From contig MEHQ01002227.1 in assembly GCA_008828725.1 (NCBI GenBank), positions 408,852 through 472,851 of the forward strand: a DNA stretch of 64,000 bases, in the 5' to 3' direction. The translations under genes were made by a program, and so were the position numbers. Under the pieces are notes generated by a model that was given only the letters and a program-made list of their open reading frames with translations, searched no databases and was not told where the DNA came from. Origin of the DNA: Saccharina japonica. Its lineage: Eukaryota > Sar > Phaeophyceae > Laminariales > Laminariaceae. Position 1 is the first letter of the stretch; the number at the start of each line of letters is the position of its first letter. Of the stretch, positions 34,821-45,693 are shown one piece after another.

Positions 34821-36177
34821 AGGTAGGACCCTGATTTCAATTACCCGGGTACCCGGTGGGTATACCCGTTAGGGTCCTACCCGTTTGACGGGTAGGGTCC
34901 GAGTTCATTACCCGCGGGTAGTCGGAGCCTTCAGGGTAATCGCATCGTTGGGAACCGGGTGCCCGGGTACCCGCGGGTTTTCGGCTACCCACTGGTAATT
35001 GGTATTCCCGGTTGATTATGCCTGTCCAATGCCTTTAGAAAACCCCTTCAAAACACACAATCGCACCGCCCAACCACAAAAATCATCAACTTGCTACACT
35101 CAACGCAGAAGGGGACGCACACGGCACACGGTATTATCTTCACGCGGCACCGGCTGGGCACAATGAGCCAGCAGGCGAGCGATCCTGGCGCGTTCTCTCA
35201 GGAAACTAAAGTGCCAGCGGGGGACGATCTTGCCGATAATCCCGCCGAAAGTTCAAAGGCGCCTGTGCAAAGCGCCCGCGAAAGCGATCCGGACAGCAGC
35301 ATTAGCGACAGCGAAGACTCTGCAGGCTCTCGCTTTGACAGCAGCAGCAGACGTGCATGCTGTTACTACTTCAACGTCAAGTGTACGGTAACCGACATAG
35401 AGAGTTGGGGACGTCACCTACTTTGGCGCAGATAATATCCCTGACTTTTAGTATCTAAGTGTGCTGTCTACGCGGGTGTGCAGCGATGCTGGCCCCGGGC
35501 CCCTGCTGAGTTCAGGGGTATAGGTGTGGGTAGCCGCTTCTTTGCAAGCAACCATGTACTTGTTTTTTTCGTGATTGAGTTATTTCCGTTCACGATTTCT
35601 TCGATTTTCGAGCAAAGGCGGCGTATTCATGCGCCATCCATTGCTGTTCGGGAATCCTACTTTAGCTACAGAGTCAATAATTGTATTTTTTCAATGTATT
35701 TTCATGATGGCTACGTTCCTGTACAGTATCCGATGTGTAGTGGGTCGGAAATTGTACACTGCAGTCTTCTAAGCTGGAGGTTGTGAACCGTCGCCCCCCA
35801 TATCATACGTAGTGTATATTTTTTTTTTCGCGCATTCAAACCGATATTAACACGCCCGCCCAATAGAGTGATACCAGGGACACGAGAAGGCAAGTTTAGG
35901 CGGCTTGTGTATCGAACCAACAATCAAAACTGTACGTACAGGTTATAGAACAGTAGTACGGTAGTAGTACGCAACATCTCCCACTCAAACTAATGTATCG
36001 TGGCACTAAAACAGGGAGCAAAACCTGAATTAACTGCCGCGTACCCGCCAGCTACCCGCCGGGTACCCGTTTACCCTGGTACCCGTTAAAATGGCATTAC
36101 CCGGCGGGTAGGGTAGGGTCCGCGTTCCAAAATTTGGCGGGTATCCGTTTCTGGCGGGTACCCGCAGGGTCCTACCT
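34821..36177 (+). mobile_element. GGTACCCG-word inverted-repeat element (hAT-like candidate)
   Basis: A 13-bp terminal inverted repeat, AGGTAGGACCCTG, at 34821-34833 and its exact complement at 36165-36177. Inside each end, 150-200 bp is packed with GGTACCCGGGTA/CGGGTACCCG words (34843-35000 and 36040-36170). The interior holds a 90-residue ORF. I found no target duplication at the edges, so the boundaries may be off or the copy old. End and subterminal design resemble hAT elements. Confidence 0.6.
35163..35435 (+). CDS. 90-residue acidic/Ser-rich ORF inside the inverted-repeat element
   Basis: ATG at 35163 follows ACA and precedes a disordered, Ser/Asp/Glu-rich stretch (SDSEDSAGSRFDSSSRR). 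After it come ACCYYFNVKCTVTD and a stop at 35433-35435. hAT transposases often begin with such a tail, then a BED zinc finger opening S-x-V-W-x-Y-F. The YYFNVK here sits where that finger would start. A possible donor (ACG|GTAACC, about 35388) would allow a further exon, but no transposase core is visible to 36177. The ORF could instead be captured host sequence. Function not assigned. Confidence 0.4.
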   Translation: MSQQASDPGAFSQETKVPAGDDLADNPAESSKAPVQSARESDPDSSISDSEDSAGSRFDSSSRRACCYYFNVKCTVTDIESWGRHLLWRR

Positions 36178-36764
36178 CTACTGCACACGGTATGCAAACG
36201 TATGGAAGCGAGAGCCCGGTTAGAGCCACGCTGTTTGGTTCTTCACCTTGAAATATAGCTCCAGATACATATAATATAATATGTAGGACGTAGTGTAGTA
36301 GTAGTTATCCTTTACTTTCAACAGTTAAAGTCTTGCTTGTTCCACCCGATAATATATCGGAGCGTAGGGGGCGGAAACCAATTACTCCTTTACCTCAAGT
36401 GATTAATAAATTTATTTCACGCACCCCGACGTTCTACAAGTTTTATATAGTACCCGGCGCACGCGCAATGTACAGCTCGTATGACAGATCATGTCAAGTA
36501 CGTCCTGATATTGTGTATATGCACACTACGGGAGTAACTTAAGTCAACATAATTTGTATTACCGCGTAGTAGTTCACTTGCCAATACCCTCCCTTATTCT
36601 AGAACTTTGTGCCGTCCCCTGAAAACAAACAATATACCACATAACTACTGTATGTATCGGAAGGAAAATAATACCATATCTTATCACCACAGACAACCTG
36701 TTTATGGCGATGATCGATGATGTGAAAACAACAACGCACTAACGATTGACCGCCCGATCACACG
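36178..36764. other. No gene seen
   Basis: AT-rich; no motif or splice-supported frame. Confidence 0.45.
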
Positions 36765-36827
36765 ATCACAGATCACAGATCACAGATCACAGATCACAGA
36801 TCACAGATCACAGATCACAGATCACAG
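36765..36827. repeat. ATCACAG heptamer array, 9 exact copies
   Basis: Sixty-three bases of perfect ATCACAG repeats, with degenerate copies just before (GATCACACG) and after (ATATCACAAGTAACAGATCACAC). Because 7 is not a multiple of 3, each frame reads the same ITDHRSQ cycle. Confidence 0.95.
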
Positions 36828-38308
36828 GTCAAATATCACAAGTAACAGATCACACGCACACACGCACGCACACACGACTACACGTTAGAGTAGAGTTAAC
36901 CAGCGCTGAATGGGATCGACTGCGAACGTACCAGGGAATCGGGACAGCATGCCGGGAAATGGACCAAGACTCCCTAGAAACAGCAAGAGTAGGCCCCTCA
37001 AGGCTTTTCGGCTGATGGTAGAGTAGAAAGATTCATGAAGCTCAGAGCCGCACCATTCTACGGGGAATATCTACATGTACTATTACAATGTACTACAGTA
37101 GTAAAAAATAGGCTTCCCCCGTAGGCGCCAGATCCCCCGCCTTCGCATGTATATACATAACGAACCAAAACGCCTTTTGCCCACTCTCGGAGGAAACCTG
37201 CCTGCCTGGTTCTGGACGAGCACTCCCGATCCCACCAACAAAAGAAGCAAGAGTGGAGTGTTCCACCCCGGGGTTCGTACTTTCTCAAGGTCTGATGCTA
37301 CCCGGACGGTTCAGCAGCACTTAATTGAAGGTGAGACCCGCCGCTCTCCGTGTACTTGTATTTAGTCGGCGTGTGCTATGGACGCATGGTACGGTAGAGA
37401 TGCCACAATGTTGTTTCTTAGGGTGGTCACTTGAGGTGCTCTATGCCCCACTCTGAGACTGATTTGAGAGGACAGTGGAAATGTTAGCCGATGAAAAATA
37501 CCACGGCCCAAACGCAATACAAGGTCCAAATCCGGACGATTTGGGGTGAAAGACCCCCGTCACTCAGAAAACCTTTCAGCCAAAACGTTTACTACTGCTG
37601 TAACTCTATCGCAGCACGTGTCTATGTGCAATGCGCAACATGGCGGCGCTACATCAGCCGAATCAGTCTCTGAGCGAGCTCCTATTAATTGCAACGAACC
37701 CTGCCAATCACACAGGCGAATGCTATATACTTGTGTTGAAGCAGGCCACTTCTGTAAGTGTAGTACTGTGCCACAGGCAGGATGTATGGGCGTGACGGTG
37801 AATCAATGCCTAGTTTGGACAGAGGAGGGACACGATGAGATGGCATTCGTTGGTAGAGGCGCGATGTCGGTAGGCTCGTTCAGGTGGCACTGGCGATAGA
37901 AATTCACGATTCGTTTTTTCTTGGTGGAGAGGTACGGCCGAGCACAAAAGCCGGCTGGCTGTTGCCTTTGGCTAAACCTCCTCTTCAAAACATGGCGTGC
38001 GCGCGTAGGTGCCAGTGCTTAGTGTAGTGTATGCTTAGGACGTGTTTTCGTTACCCCTCCAGTTGGCTGAAAAGGGCGGCGGCATACCCCCGTTTGACAT
38101 TTCCCCTTGTGTACATGGTGCACAATGGAACCCTGAAACAGTGGGGATCTGTGTGCGTCGCAGTAAGCACGACTAGTCCTCAAAAACGCGTCTAGCCGGG
38201 CTGGCCATCGGCGAGCAGTACAGCAAGCAGCACAGCAGTTTGTTAATAGTGCCCTTGCAGCAAGAGGAGTATTCTGTAGCGCACAGCGGTATTCTAAAAA
38301 ATCTTCTT
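36828..38308. other. No gene seen
   Basis: A plus frame from the array continues as RVELTSAEWDRLRTYQGI and ends at 37015; it looks protein-like but is unplaced. The frame at 37546-37899 has no recognised domain. Confidence 0.35.
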
Positions 38309-38883
38309 CGGCTCATACAGCAAGCACAGATCAACGGGAAAACATATAGACATACTTCGTATATGCCGAAACAAACATTCATACCAAACGACACATACTG
38401 CACGGGACCTGCTAGCTGTTGCTGAAACCTCTTCAATCCAGTCGATAGGAGAAGCACGGAGTCGCACAAGGCCGGCGCGATACTTCAACTGTAGGTTGAG
38501 TCCTACTTCAGCACATATAGAAAGCACAGAGCAACAGAAAAACATTAAGACATATATACCCAAACAAACATTCATACCAGGTGACACATACTGCACGGGA
38601 CCTGCTAGCTGTTGCTGCAACCTCTCCAATCCAGTCGATAGGAGAAGCACGGAGTCGCACAAGGCCGGCGCGATACTTCAACTGTAGGTTGAGTCCTACT
38701 TCAGCACATACAGAAAGCACAGAGCAACATAAAAACATTAAGACATATATACCCAAACAAGCATCCATACCAGGCGACACATACTGCACGGGACCTGCTA
38801 GCTATTGCTGCAACCTCTCCAATCCAGTCGATAGGAGAAGCGCGGAGTCGCACAAGGCCGGCACGCTACTGCTACTGTAGGTT
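38309..38883 (+). repeat. 193-bp tandem repeat, three copies
   Basis: Copies start near 38309 (most diverged), 38511 and 38704. Each contains GACACATACTGCACGGGACC, CAATCCAGTCGATAGGAGAA and GTCGCACAAGGCCGGC. Copies 2 and 3 are about 95% alike. Overlapping frames on both strands are products of the repeat. Confidence 0.9.
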
Positions 38884-39285
38884 GAGACGTACGGCGTTGG
38901 TTCGAGTGCTTTGAACACGGACTTGAGGCTCTGAGTAGTTTAGTACTTCGTGAGCGGAGCATCGTCATGTTTTGTGCGACCCTCTTCATGTATGCGCCCC
39001 TTGTGCCAAAGCGAGATCGTCGCTCCCGTGACAGACTCTGGCAGAAAACAACACCAAACAGGGGACGTATAGATCGGCTTGCCGCCAAGCTGCCGTCATC
39101 GCGTGTGCCCTATTTAGGGGCGTGTTCGATGTCCGACTTATTAGTGCTACCGCATGCATTGCATGGTGGGCAAGAACGGTGCCCTGGCTCAGAAAGTTAT
39201 CGTCATTCACGTTCAATTATTTGTTCTGTAGAGGCTCCGGTCGCTGTACAGTACACCGAAAAAAAAGAGATATTTAAAATATAGG
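38884..39285. other. No gene seen
   Basis: Opposed frames at 38798-39088 (minus) and 38967-39284 (plus); no family recognised. Confidence 0.4.
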
Positions 39286-39477
39286 GCGATAACCAAAAAC
39301 GGGTATACCCGGTCGGTTATCACTCAAAAATGGGTACAGACTGGAATCAAGTGAACACACCCAGCAAGCCACGCGATTGGCCAAAAATAATTTGTACCCA
39401 CTTTTGAGAGATAATATCCCGGGTACAACTGTAAATGTCTATCATGCTTGGCTTTAAACCGTTTTTGGGTACTTATT
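39286..39477. repeat. Small inverted-repeat element next to the Mutator-like element
   Basis: GTTATCACTCAAAAATGGGTAC (39312-39333, approximate) pairs with GTACCCACTTTTGAGAGATAAT near 39396-39417. Outer words CCAAAAACGGGTA and CCGTTTTTGGGTA also pair. No target duplication was found. Confidence 0.5.
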
Positions 39478-39486
39478 TTGCTTAAA
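39478..39486 (+). repeat. 9-bp target-site duplication, left
   Basis: TTGCTTAAA, repeated exactly at 41048-41056. Confidence 0.9.
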
Positions 39487-41047
39487 GGGCAATGGTCATT
39501 TGGGGGTATACCCCCTGGTTTTACGGCCATTTGGGGGTAGGGTCAAAATGCGCCCGCGGAACGCGCTCCCGCGGGCCCAAACAGGCCTCAAACGCCATTC
39601 CGAAGCCCTGACGAGATGCCCGAAGCCCATGCCAAGCACGAACACAACTTTTTTTTTTTTCAGGCACGTCCTTGGGCCTAACGGGACGGCGGCGCACGAG
39701 GGGGCAAACGAAGTCCCCCCTTTGACCACATCTTGGGGGGGGATAACCCCACGTACCTACTAAATGTACCTACTCCCCCCGATTGACCACTTTTTTCACC
39801 CCGTTTGACCAAAACCATACCCCCTTTTGACCATCTGCGACAGCGCCAAAAACGACTACAGCAGTACGTATCCACGTCACCGCCCAACAGCCCGAATAGA
39901 TCACGGGGCGGAACATCCAGAACTTGCGAGTAGTCGGGATCGTTTGCCTCCCAAGAAATAAATTTCGGCACAACTATACAAATCAAATCTTTATAGACGA
40001 TATGAAGATATCGGCTCTTCTGAGAAAACATGACGGTGATGGGGGAATCAGAACACATACGAGTACGTGTATACTCGGCGTATGGGTCGTGAGTTGCTGG
40101 GTGCTTGGTGCTTGGTGCTTGGTTGCTATGGTGATGGGGGAGTCAGAACACATACGTATATACTCGGCGTATGGGTCGTGGGTTGCTGGGTGCTTGGTGC
40201 TTGGTGCTTGGTTGCTGGGTGTGATCCTGGCGATCTGTACTCGAACACACCAGCCTGCCGTCGGGGATGGATGCGTTGGGGACAGGAGGAAAGCACTTCT
40301 CAAGAAGACTAACGACCGTCGTTGCGCCTGATGTTGCTCGTGTCCCAAAGACCCCTCCCGTCCAACAACCCAACACCGCGCACCCATGACCCACAGCACC
40401 CAAGAACGAAGCACCAAGCACCAAGCACCCAGCAACTCACGACCCATACGCCGAGTATACACGTACTCGTATGTGTTCTGATTCCCCCATCACCGTCATG
40501 TTTTCTCAGAAGAGCCGATATCTTCATATCGTCTATAAATATTTGATTTGTATAGTTGTGCCGAAATTTATTTCTTGGGACGCAAACGATCCCGACTACT
40601 CGCAAGTTCTGGATGTTCCGTCCCGTGGTCTGTTCGGGCTGTTGGGCGGTGACGACGCGGATACGTACTGCTGTAGTCGTTTTTGAAGCTGTCACAGATG
40701 GTCAAAAGGGGGTATGGTTTCGGTCAAACGGGGTGAAAAAAGTGGTCAATCGGGGGGAGTAGATAAATTTAGTAGGTACGTGGGGTTATCCCCCCCCAAG
40801 ATGTGGTCAAAGGGGGGACTTCGTTTGCTCCCTCGTGCGCCGCCGTCCCGTTAGGCCCAAGGACGTGCCTGAAAAAAAAAAAAAAGTTGTGTGCGTGCTT
40901 GGCATGGGCTTCGGGCATCTCGCCAGGGCTTCGGAATGGCGTTTGAGGCCTGTTTGGGCCCGCGGGAGCGCGTTCCGCGGGCGCATTTTGACCCTACCCC
41001 CAAATGGCCGTAAAACCAGGGGGTATACCCCCAAATGACCATTACCC
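39487..41047. mobile_element. 1.56-kb long-TIR Mutator-like (MULE/foldback) element, non-autonomous
   Basis: Left arm 39487-40120 begins GGGCAATGGTCATTTGGGGG. Right arm 40409-41047 is its reverse complement over about 635 bp, roughly 97% identical by eye. The spacer, 40121-40408, starts with an extra copy of the inner 95 bp of the arm. TTGCTTAAA flanks both ends exactly. A 9-bp duplication with TIRs of several hundred bases is the hallmark of MULEs. No transposase is present; frames within the arms are mirrored pairs and not genes. High arm identity and a perfect duplication point to recent insertion. Confidence 0.92.
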
Positions 41048-41056
41048 TTGCTTAAA
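41048..41056 (+). repeat. 9-bp target-site duplication, right
   Basis: TTGCTTAAA, exact match to 39478-39486. Confidence 0.9.
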
Positions 41057-43709
41057 CCACTTACCTAGTGTGCCTCGCTCTCCACTGCATCTGCGGCCGT
41101 TGTTTAGTTTTCTTCCAAGCTTTTTCACAATTCACTTAAACTATATTGAACTATTTTACGCACCTCGGTAGGTACGTCTTCAGAGTGATACGACCATCCA
41201 CCTACATTATTTTGTATGTATGCACAGCAGTATCAGCGTACCTGGTATGTACGTATAATACGACTGATGTATGTTTACTGTAATACGACTAGTATGGGGT
41301 GTATTTCAGGTACAAGCTGAGACCAAGTAAAACACACATTATGCTTGCCGCCAGAATCCTCTCCCTCTAAACACCCCTGACCCCTGAACCTGCTCCCGAT
41401 CCCATCCGGACCTGAGGCCTCCAAACATAATTTGGACACGTCTAAGTGCATAGTTAGCCGCCAGCAAGTGTGCCTGGTTGTCTATACCCCTCCGAAACGG
41501 AAACGATGTGATTTTCGCCAATCTATCCCGTGATGGCTCATGGGATGTGGTGTTTTGACTCAATTCCATTATGTACCCGTTTTTGACTCCAACCGGAGCG
41601 GGTGTACCCGTTTTTGTCGAGCACTTGCAAAACTGGAGATCCCCATCAAGCCTTCTGATGGGTCTGTGCGCTTACATGGTTGAACTTGGCGTATGTGTGA
41701 CGTATGACGCACGAACAGTCCAACCCGAGGAGTCAAAGCGACCTTTGAGTGAAAATGTTTCAATTTGCTGTAGTGCCCTACAGCTGTACTGTGGCATCAG
41801 TTAATAACGCCCCCATTATGACGAAGGCTTATGGCTGAGGTTCTCTTCGACTCAAGCAGAAATGCTTCCATCCAATTTATTATTGTACAAAAGGGTGCAA
41901 AACAAGAAGTTAGAGCGTTTCTTATGCAACTCGTGTTGAGGTTCATAAATGCAGCCCTATTGATCAAGGGCAAACAAAACAGCATGTTATGCAACTCATA
42001 ACGATACAGGTTGATCACAAAAAATATATACCGAACATCAGTTTGATAAGGCCACCTCGATCATTCTGCGCCCCAGATTGATCAAGGTAAGAGGTTGCAG
42101 ACTTAGGATCATGTTTGAGCCATTTATCCTGCACACCAGTAGAGATGTGAAGCGGTTGCGTACAAGCCCACGCTCGCCTGGCCCTCAACCAGGAACAAGC
42201 CGGCACTCGCCCGGCCGTCATCCAGAAACTCACAATGCGTCATCGTGGAGGGACGATGCGGTGGATGTGTGGCAGGGGTTAGTTGTAGACGAGATCTGTC
42301 TGGCAGCTCGTATGATACGTACCATCAGGTATACTCGTACCGCGGTTTGATGTTGCTGTGAACCTGTGTTTTATCATGCCCACGAAGTAGAGAGCCAAAA
42401 CAATGTTATCGCCTCCCCGAGTTCGCTCGGTGTCTGGGTACCGTCGCTGCTCGCTTGACGCGCACAGGCGGCACGTGCTGGACGATAGCGGGGATAACTG
42501 GATTATAACTTTGTATCTGTACGAGTGAGTACGACCGAGATACGTGCATACGTCGTTATTTCAGCTGCTCTACTAACACTACCGATATATACCTGGTACA
42601 TTTTACATACTACCTGGTATATTTATGTGTGGTACCTCGTCTTTGGTGGTCTCCGTATCACATGGAAAAACCGAACGTGTTGTTTGTCACACGCCTCCAT
42701 AAGAACCTACACCTGCCTATAAGACTTTTACAAACTGAAGTTACAAGCAGACGAGTCAAAAGGGGTCTATTTATGAGCCTAAACAAAAATGCATAAGAAA
42801 CGCCTTAGATTAAATTAACGTTCTGCTAAACAGTGAAATGCTACAATATGTCCTTCTTGAGTGGTTGTGGAGACACATGTCCAAGCCCACGACAGACACC
42901 GCTGATAATTTACTAGATATCCATACCAGGTACTACAGTACAGTAAACGACGCGCTTCAGAACTCCAGGCAATATCATGCTCACGTGCTGACCATGTTCA
43001 ACGACTCCCCCAATGTTGTACATAGTTGTACTGTACTGTAGCAAAAACAGCCACTCAATCAACACGATCTACGTTACGCACGTTAGGAACTCATGGTTCC
43101 CCCCTGCTATTGACTGTCGGTCTTCCTCTGACTGCTTCTGAACCTCCTAATGGACTGTTCTCTCCGCCCCCATCCGACTGCGCCTCGCTCCTGCGCTTCG
43201 GCGATCAACTCTAGCAGCAACTAGGTGTTAAGCTGACCCCTGGAGGGGTACTCTGGGTCGGGGAAGGAAGTAGAAGCTCCACGTGATGTATATATATTAC
43301 CGTCGTAGACACGAGAAAGGGGGAGAAACATAGAGAAACATGTAGGTACATAAGGTGAGGCGATGGGAATCGCTCCAAACCGCCAAGTGCTCCACAGAGA
43401 AACACGCATATTTCCTCTGTGGAACTCCCAAATACCGTTACATAAATATCCCTGCACCAAGTACGTGAGCACTCTGAACACTAGGCACTCGCCGGCGCGC
43501 TTGTTTCCGAGCTATATGCGTTTAACGGTAGCTTCATGCTACGTACTCTTTGGTGCTCCTCGAGATACACGCGGACGTCGTACACATATTCCGTCCGCTT
43601 CTGACTCTGGCGAGTGATCAGGCCACCGAACCACCATGTCACAACCATATTATATAACGTACAACCCTGCGTTCATTGTCAGCAACGGAGGGATGCACGT
43701 CACGAGGCT
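41057..43709. other. No gene seen
   Basis: Minus frames at 41339-41569 (FPFRRGIDNQAHLLAANYAL) and 41569-41763 are open but have no family I recognise and no splice pair. The rest contains GTAC-rich words only. Confidence 0.4.
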
Positions 43710-44280
43710 TGACTTGGGCATGTCATGGCAGTGTTCCATGGCAGCTCCCATGCCAAGCGACGGCCGCGCCATGGCTGTACACGGCAATGCGATGGCTTGT
43801 CATGAAAAACCACGTTACGACTGCCATCGCAACCCCAAGGCGACGGCACGACAAGCCGCACCGCACACCATCACAATGCCCACCGCACGCCACGGCGCAA
43901 AGCGCGACCGTCATCTGACGGGTCGCGTCTTGTGCGTTGAAAGTACCCCTGACCCAACGTTCACTTGCGCAGGAAAATGACGGGTCGCGATTCGCGCTCA
44001 TGTTGCATCTTGTGCGTGGGATCAGGTCCGGGTGGGCCTAGAGTAAGTGTATGATACGGCGGGGGTTGCCTATGACACGTACCATGGCACAGCCGCGGGC
44101 TACCAATGCATGTGCCACTTCACGTCCTTTGGGCACAACCATGGAGCGTACTGCTGTGGTCGCACCATGGCCAATGCCAACCCGCGACGCTTGCCGTGGC
44201 GGCTGATGGCATATTACGGCAGCCCATGGCAAGCTCTACAGGTTCCCGTGGTCACTGCCATGGTACACAACTAAAACGTG
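43710..44280. repeat. Second CCATGG-type word block
   Basis: CATGGCA, GCCATGG and CCATGGC words recur about 15 times, in the style of 33640-34480 but more diverged. An extra motif, GACGGGTCGCG, appears at about 43917 and 43980. Confidence 0.6.
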
Positions 44281-44898
44281 AAATAGCGTTCATCCGTGCC
44301 TCAGCGTCTGCAGCGTACTCTTCTTCCTGTAAACCAGCAATGGCCCCAGCTGCTATAACATGCCAAATCCCTGCAACCTACGGACACAAATAAGGTGATC
44401 CTCCAATGACATGTTCCTCGAGTAGCAAGAATGTCGTTCAAGGATCCCACCTTCAACCTCTAATTCGGCGGGTGCCTAAACGTGTTGTGGGATATATTGC
44501 TCGCCGCGGACCCTCACCATAGCGAATCGATTGCGATGATGCATTGCACGCCAATGCGTATCATCTGCTGGAAGGGTCTGCAGTCCAGTCCTCTGTACAG
44601 GCGGCAGTATGTTTAAGAACCTCAGAGCAACCGCATGCAGCCCTCAGAACACCGCATTAAGTATATATGCGATGGAATATAATGGAAAATGGTGTCGTAT
44701 ATCAGGTATATAGGCGTTCTCATCCCTACGAGCAGAAGAGGGGAAAATATTTGTTCGGCGTTAAATAATTGATATATATTACTAGGGAATAAGAGGCCCT
44801 CCCGCCCCCACGGCGGTAGGGCCATTGAAGCAAGTAGTAAAGATGATAGAGGCTCCAATAAAAAATAATAGGAATAAAAGTGGAAACAAATTGACGAC
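44281..44898. other. No gene seen
   Basis: No domain, RNA gene or repeat end was recognised. Confidence 0.4.
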
Positions 44899-44906
44899 GA
44901 AGATTC
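44899..44906 (+). repeat. 8-bp target-site duplication, left
   Basis: GAAGATTC, repeated exactly at 45686-45693. Confidence 0.85.
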
Positions 44907-45685
44907 CACAGATGCTCCGAGTACCTTGAAGTAAAGTAAGGAGTACTGGAGAAAGCATACTTCAGGTACTTCGTGTACTCGGAGTATTTCGGGGTTCAAT
45001 ACTCCGGGATACTCTGCTTGTACTCGGAGTATTTTAGGTATGAACACTCTTGATACTGCTTGTACTCCGAGTATTTCGGGGTCCGATACTGCGCATACTC
45101 CTTCTGTGTACTCCGAGTATTTGGGGCTTCGGTACTGCTCATACTCCAAGTACTCCGAGTATTCAGGCCGCCAGTACTCTAATACTCTAAGTACTCGGAG
45201 TACCAATTGTACTCGATACTCGGAGTATACTCGGAATGTGAAGTACGTTAGGAGCATCTTCGCATCATTTGAAAGACTCGGCCGTCATTCCCCCCAGGTT
45301 CTGGGAGCATGTGACTGGCGTTTATAGCGTTTCACAATTCACAGATGCTCCCATTACCTCGGAGTAATATTAGAGTATTTTCGAAAAAAAATACTTCAGG
45401 TACTTTGTGCACTCGCAGTATTTCGGTGTCCAATACTCTCGATACTCGGAGTACTCCGAGTAATTTACGTAGATGTTTTTACTCCGAGTACTGCTTGTAT
45501 ACTCGAGTATAAGTACTGCTCATACTCCCAGTACTCGGAGTATTTGGGCCTTCAGTACTGTTCATACTCCAAGTACTCCGAGTATTTAGGCCACCAGTAC
45601 TCTAATACTCTCAGTACTCGGAGTACGAAAAATACTCGATACTCCGAGTACACTCGGAGTATGGAGTATACTCGGAGCATCTGTG
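44907..45685. mobile_element. 779-bp TACTCGGAGTA-word element with TIRs
   Basis: Ends CACAGATGCTCCGAGTA and TACTCGGAGCATCTGTG, flanked by GAAGATTC on both sides. The body is mostly the palindromic word TACTCGGAGTA and variants, at least 25 times. A central break near 45255-45345 has its own end-like sequences (GGAGCATCTTCG and CACAGATGCTCCC), so the unit may be two joined copies. An 8-bp duplication and CA...TG ends fit hAT-type integration. No transposase is present; frames here read Tyr/Ser/Glu-rich pseudo-peptides. Confidence 0.85.
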
Positions 45686-45693
45686 GAAGATTC
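45686..45693 (+). repeat. 8-bp target-site duplication, right
   Basis: GAAGATTC, exact match to 44899-44906. Confidence 0.85.

Noticed and set aside
36758-36840. Possible CRISPR-like array (ATCACAG repeats)
   Set aside because: Seven-base units with no spacers: a simple tandem repeat in eukaryotic DNA.
39500-41042. Paired open frames in opposite orientation (for example GVYPLVLRPFGGRVKMRP on both strands)
   Set aside because: Mirror images in the two arms of the long-TIR element; no transposase similarity.
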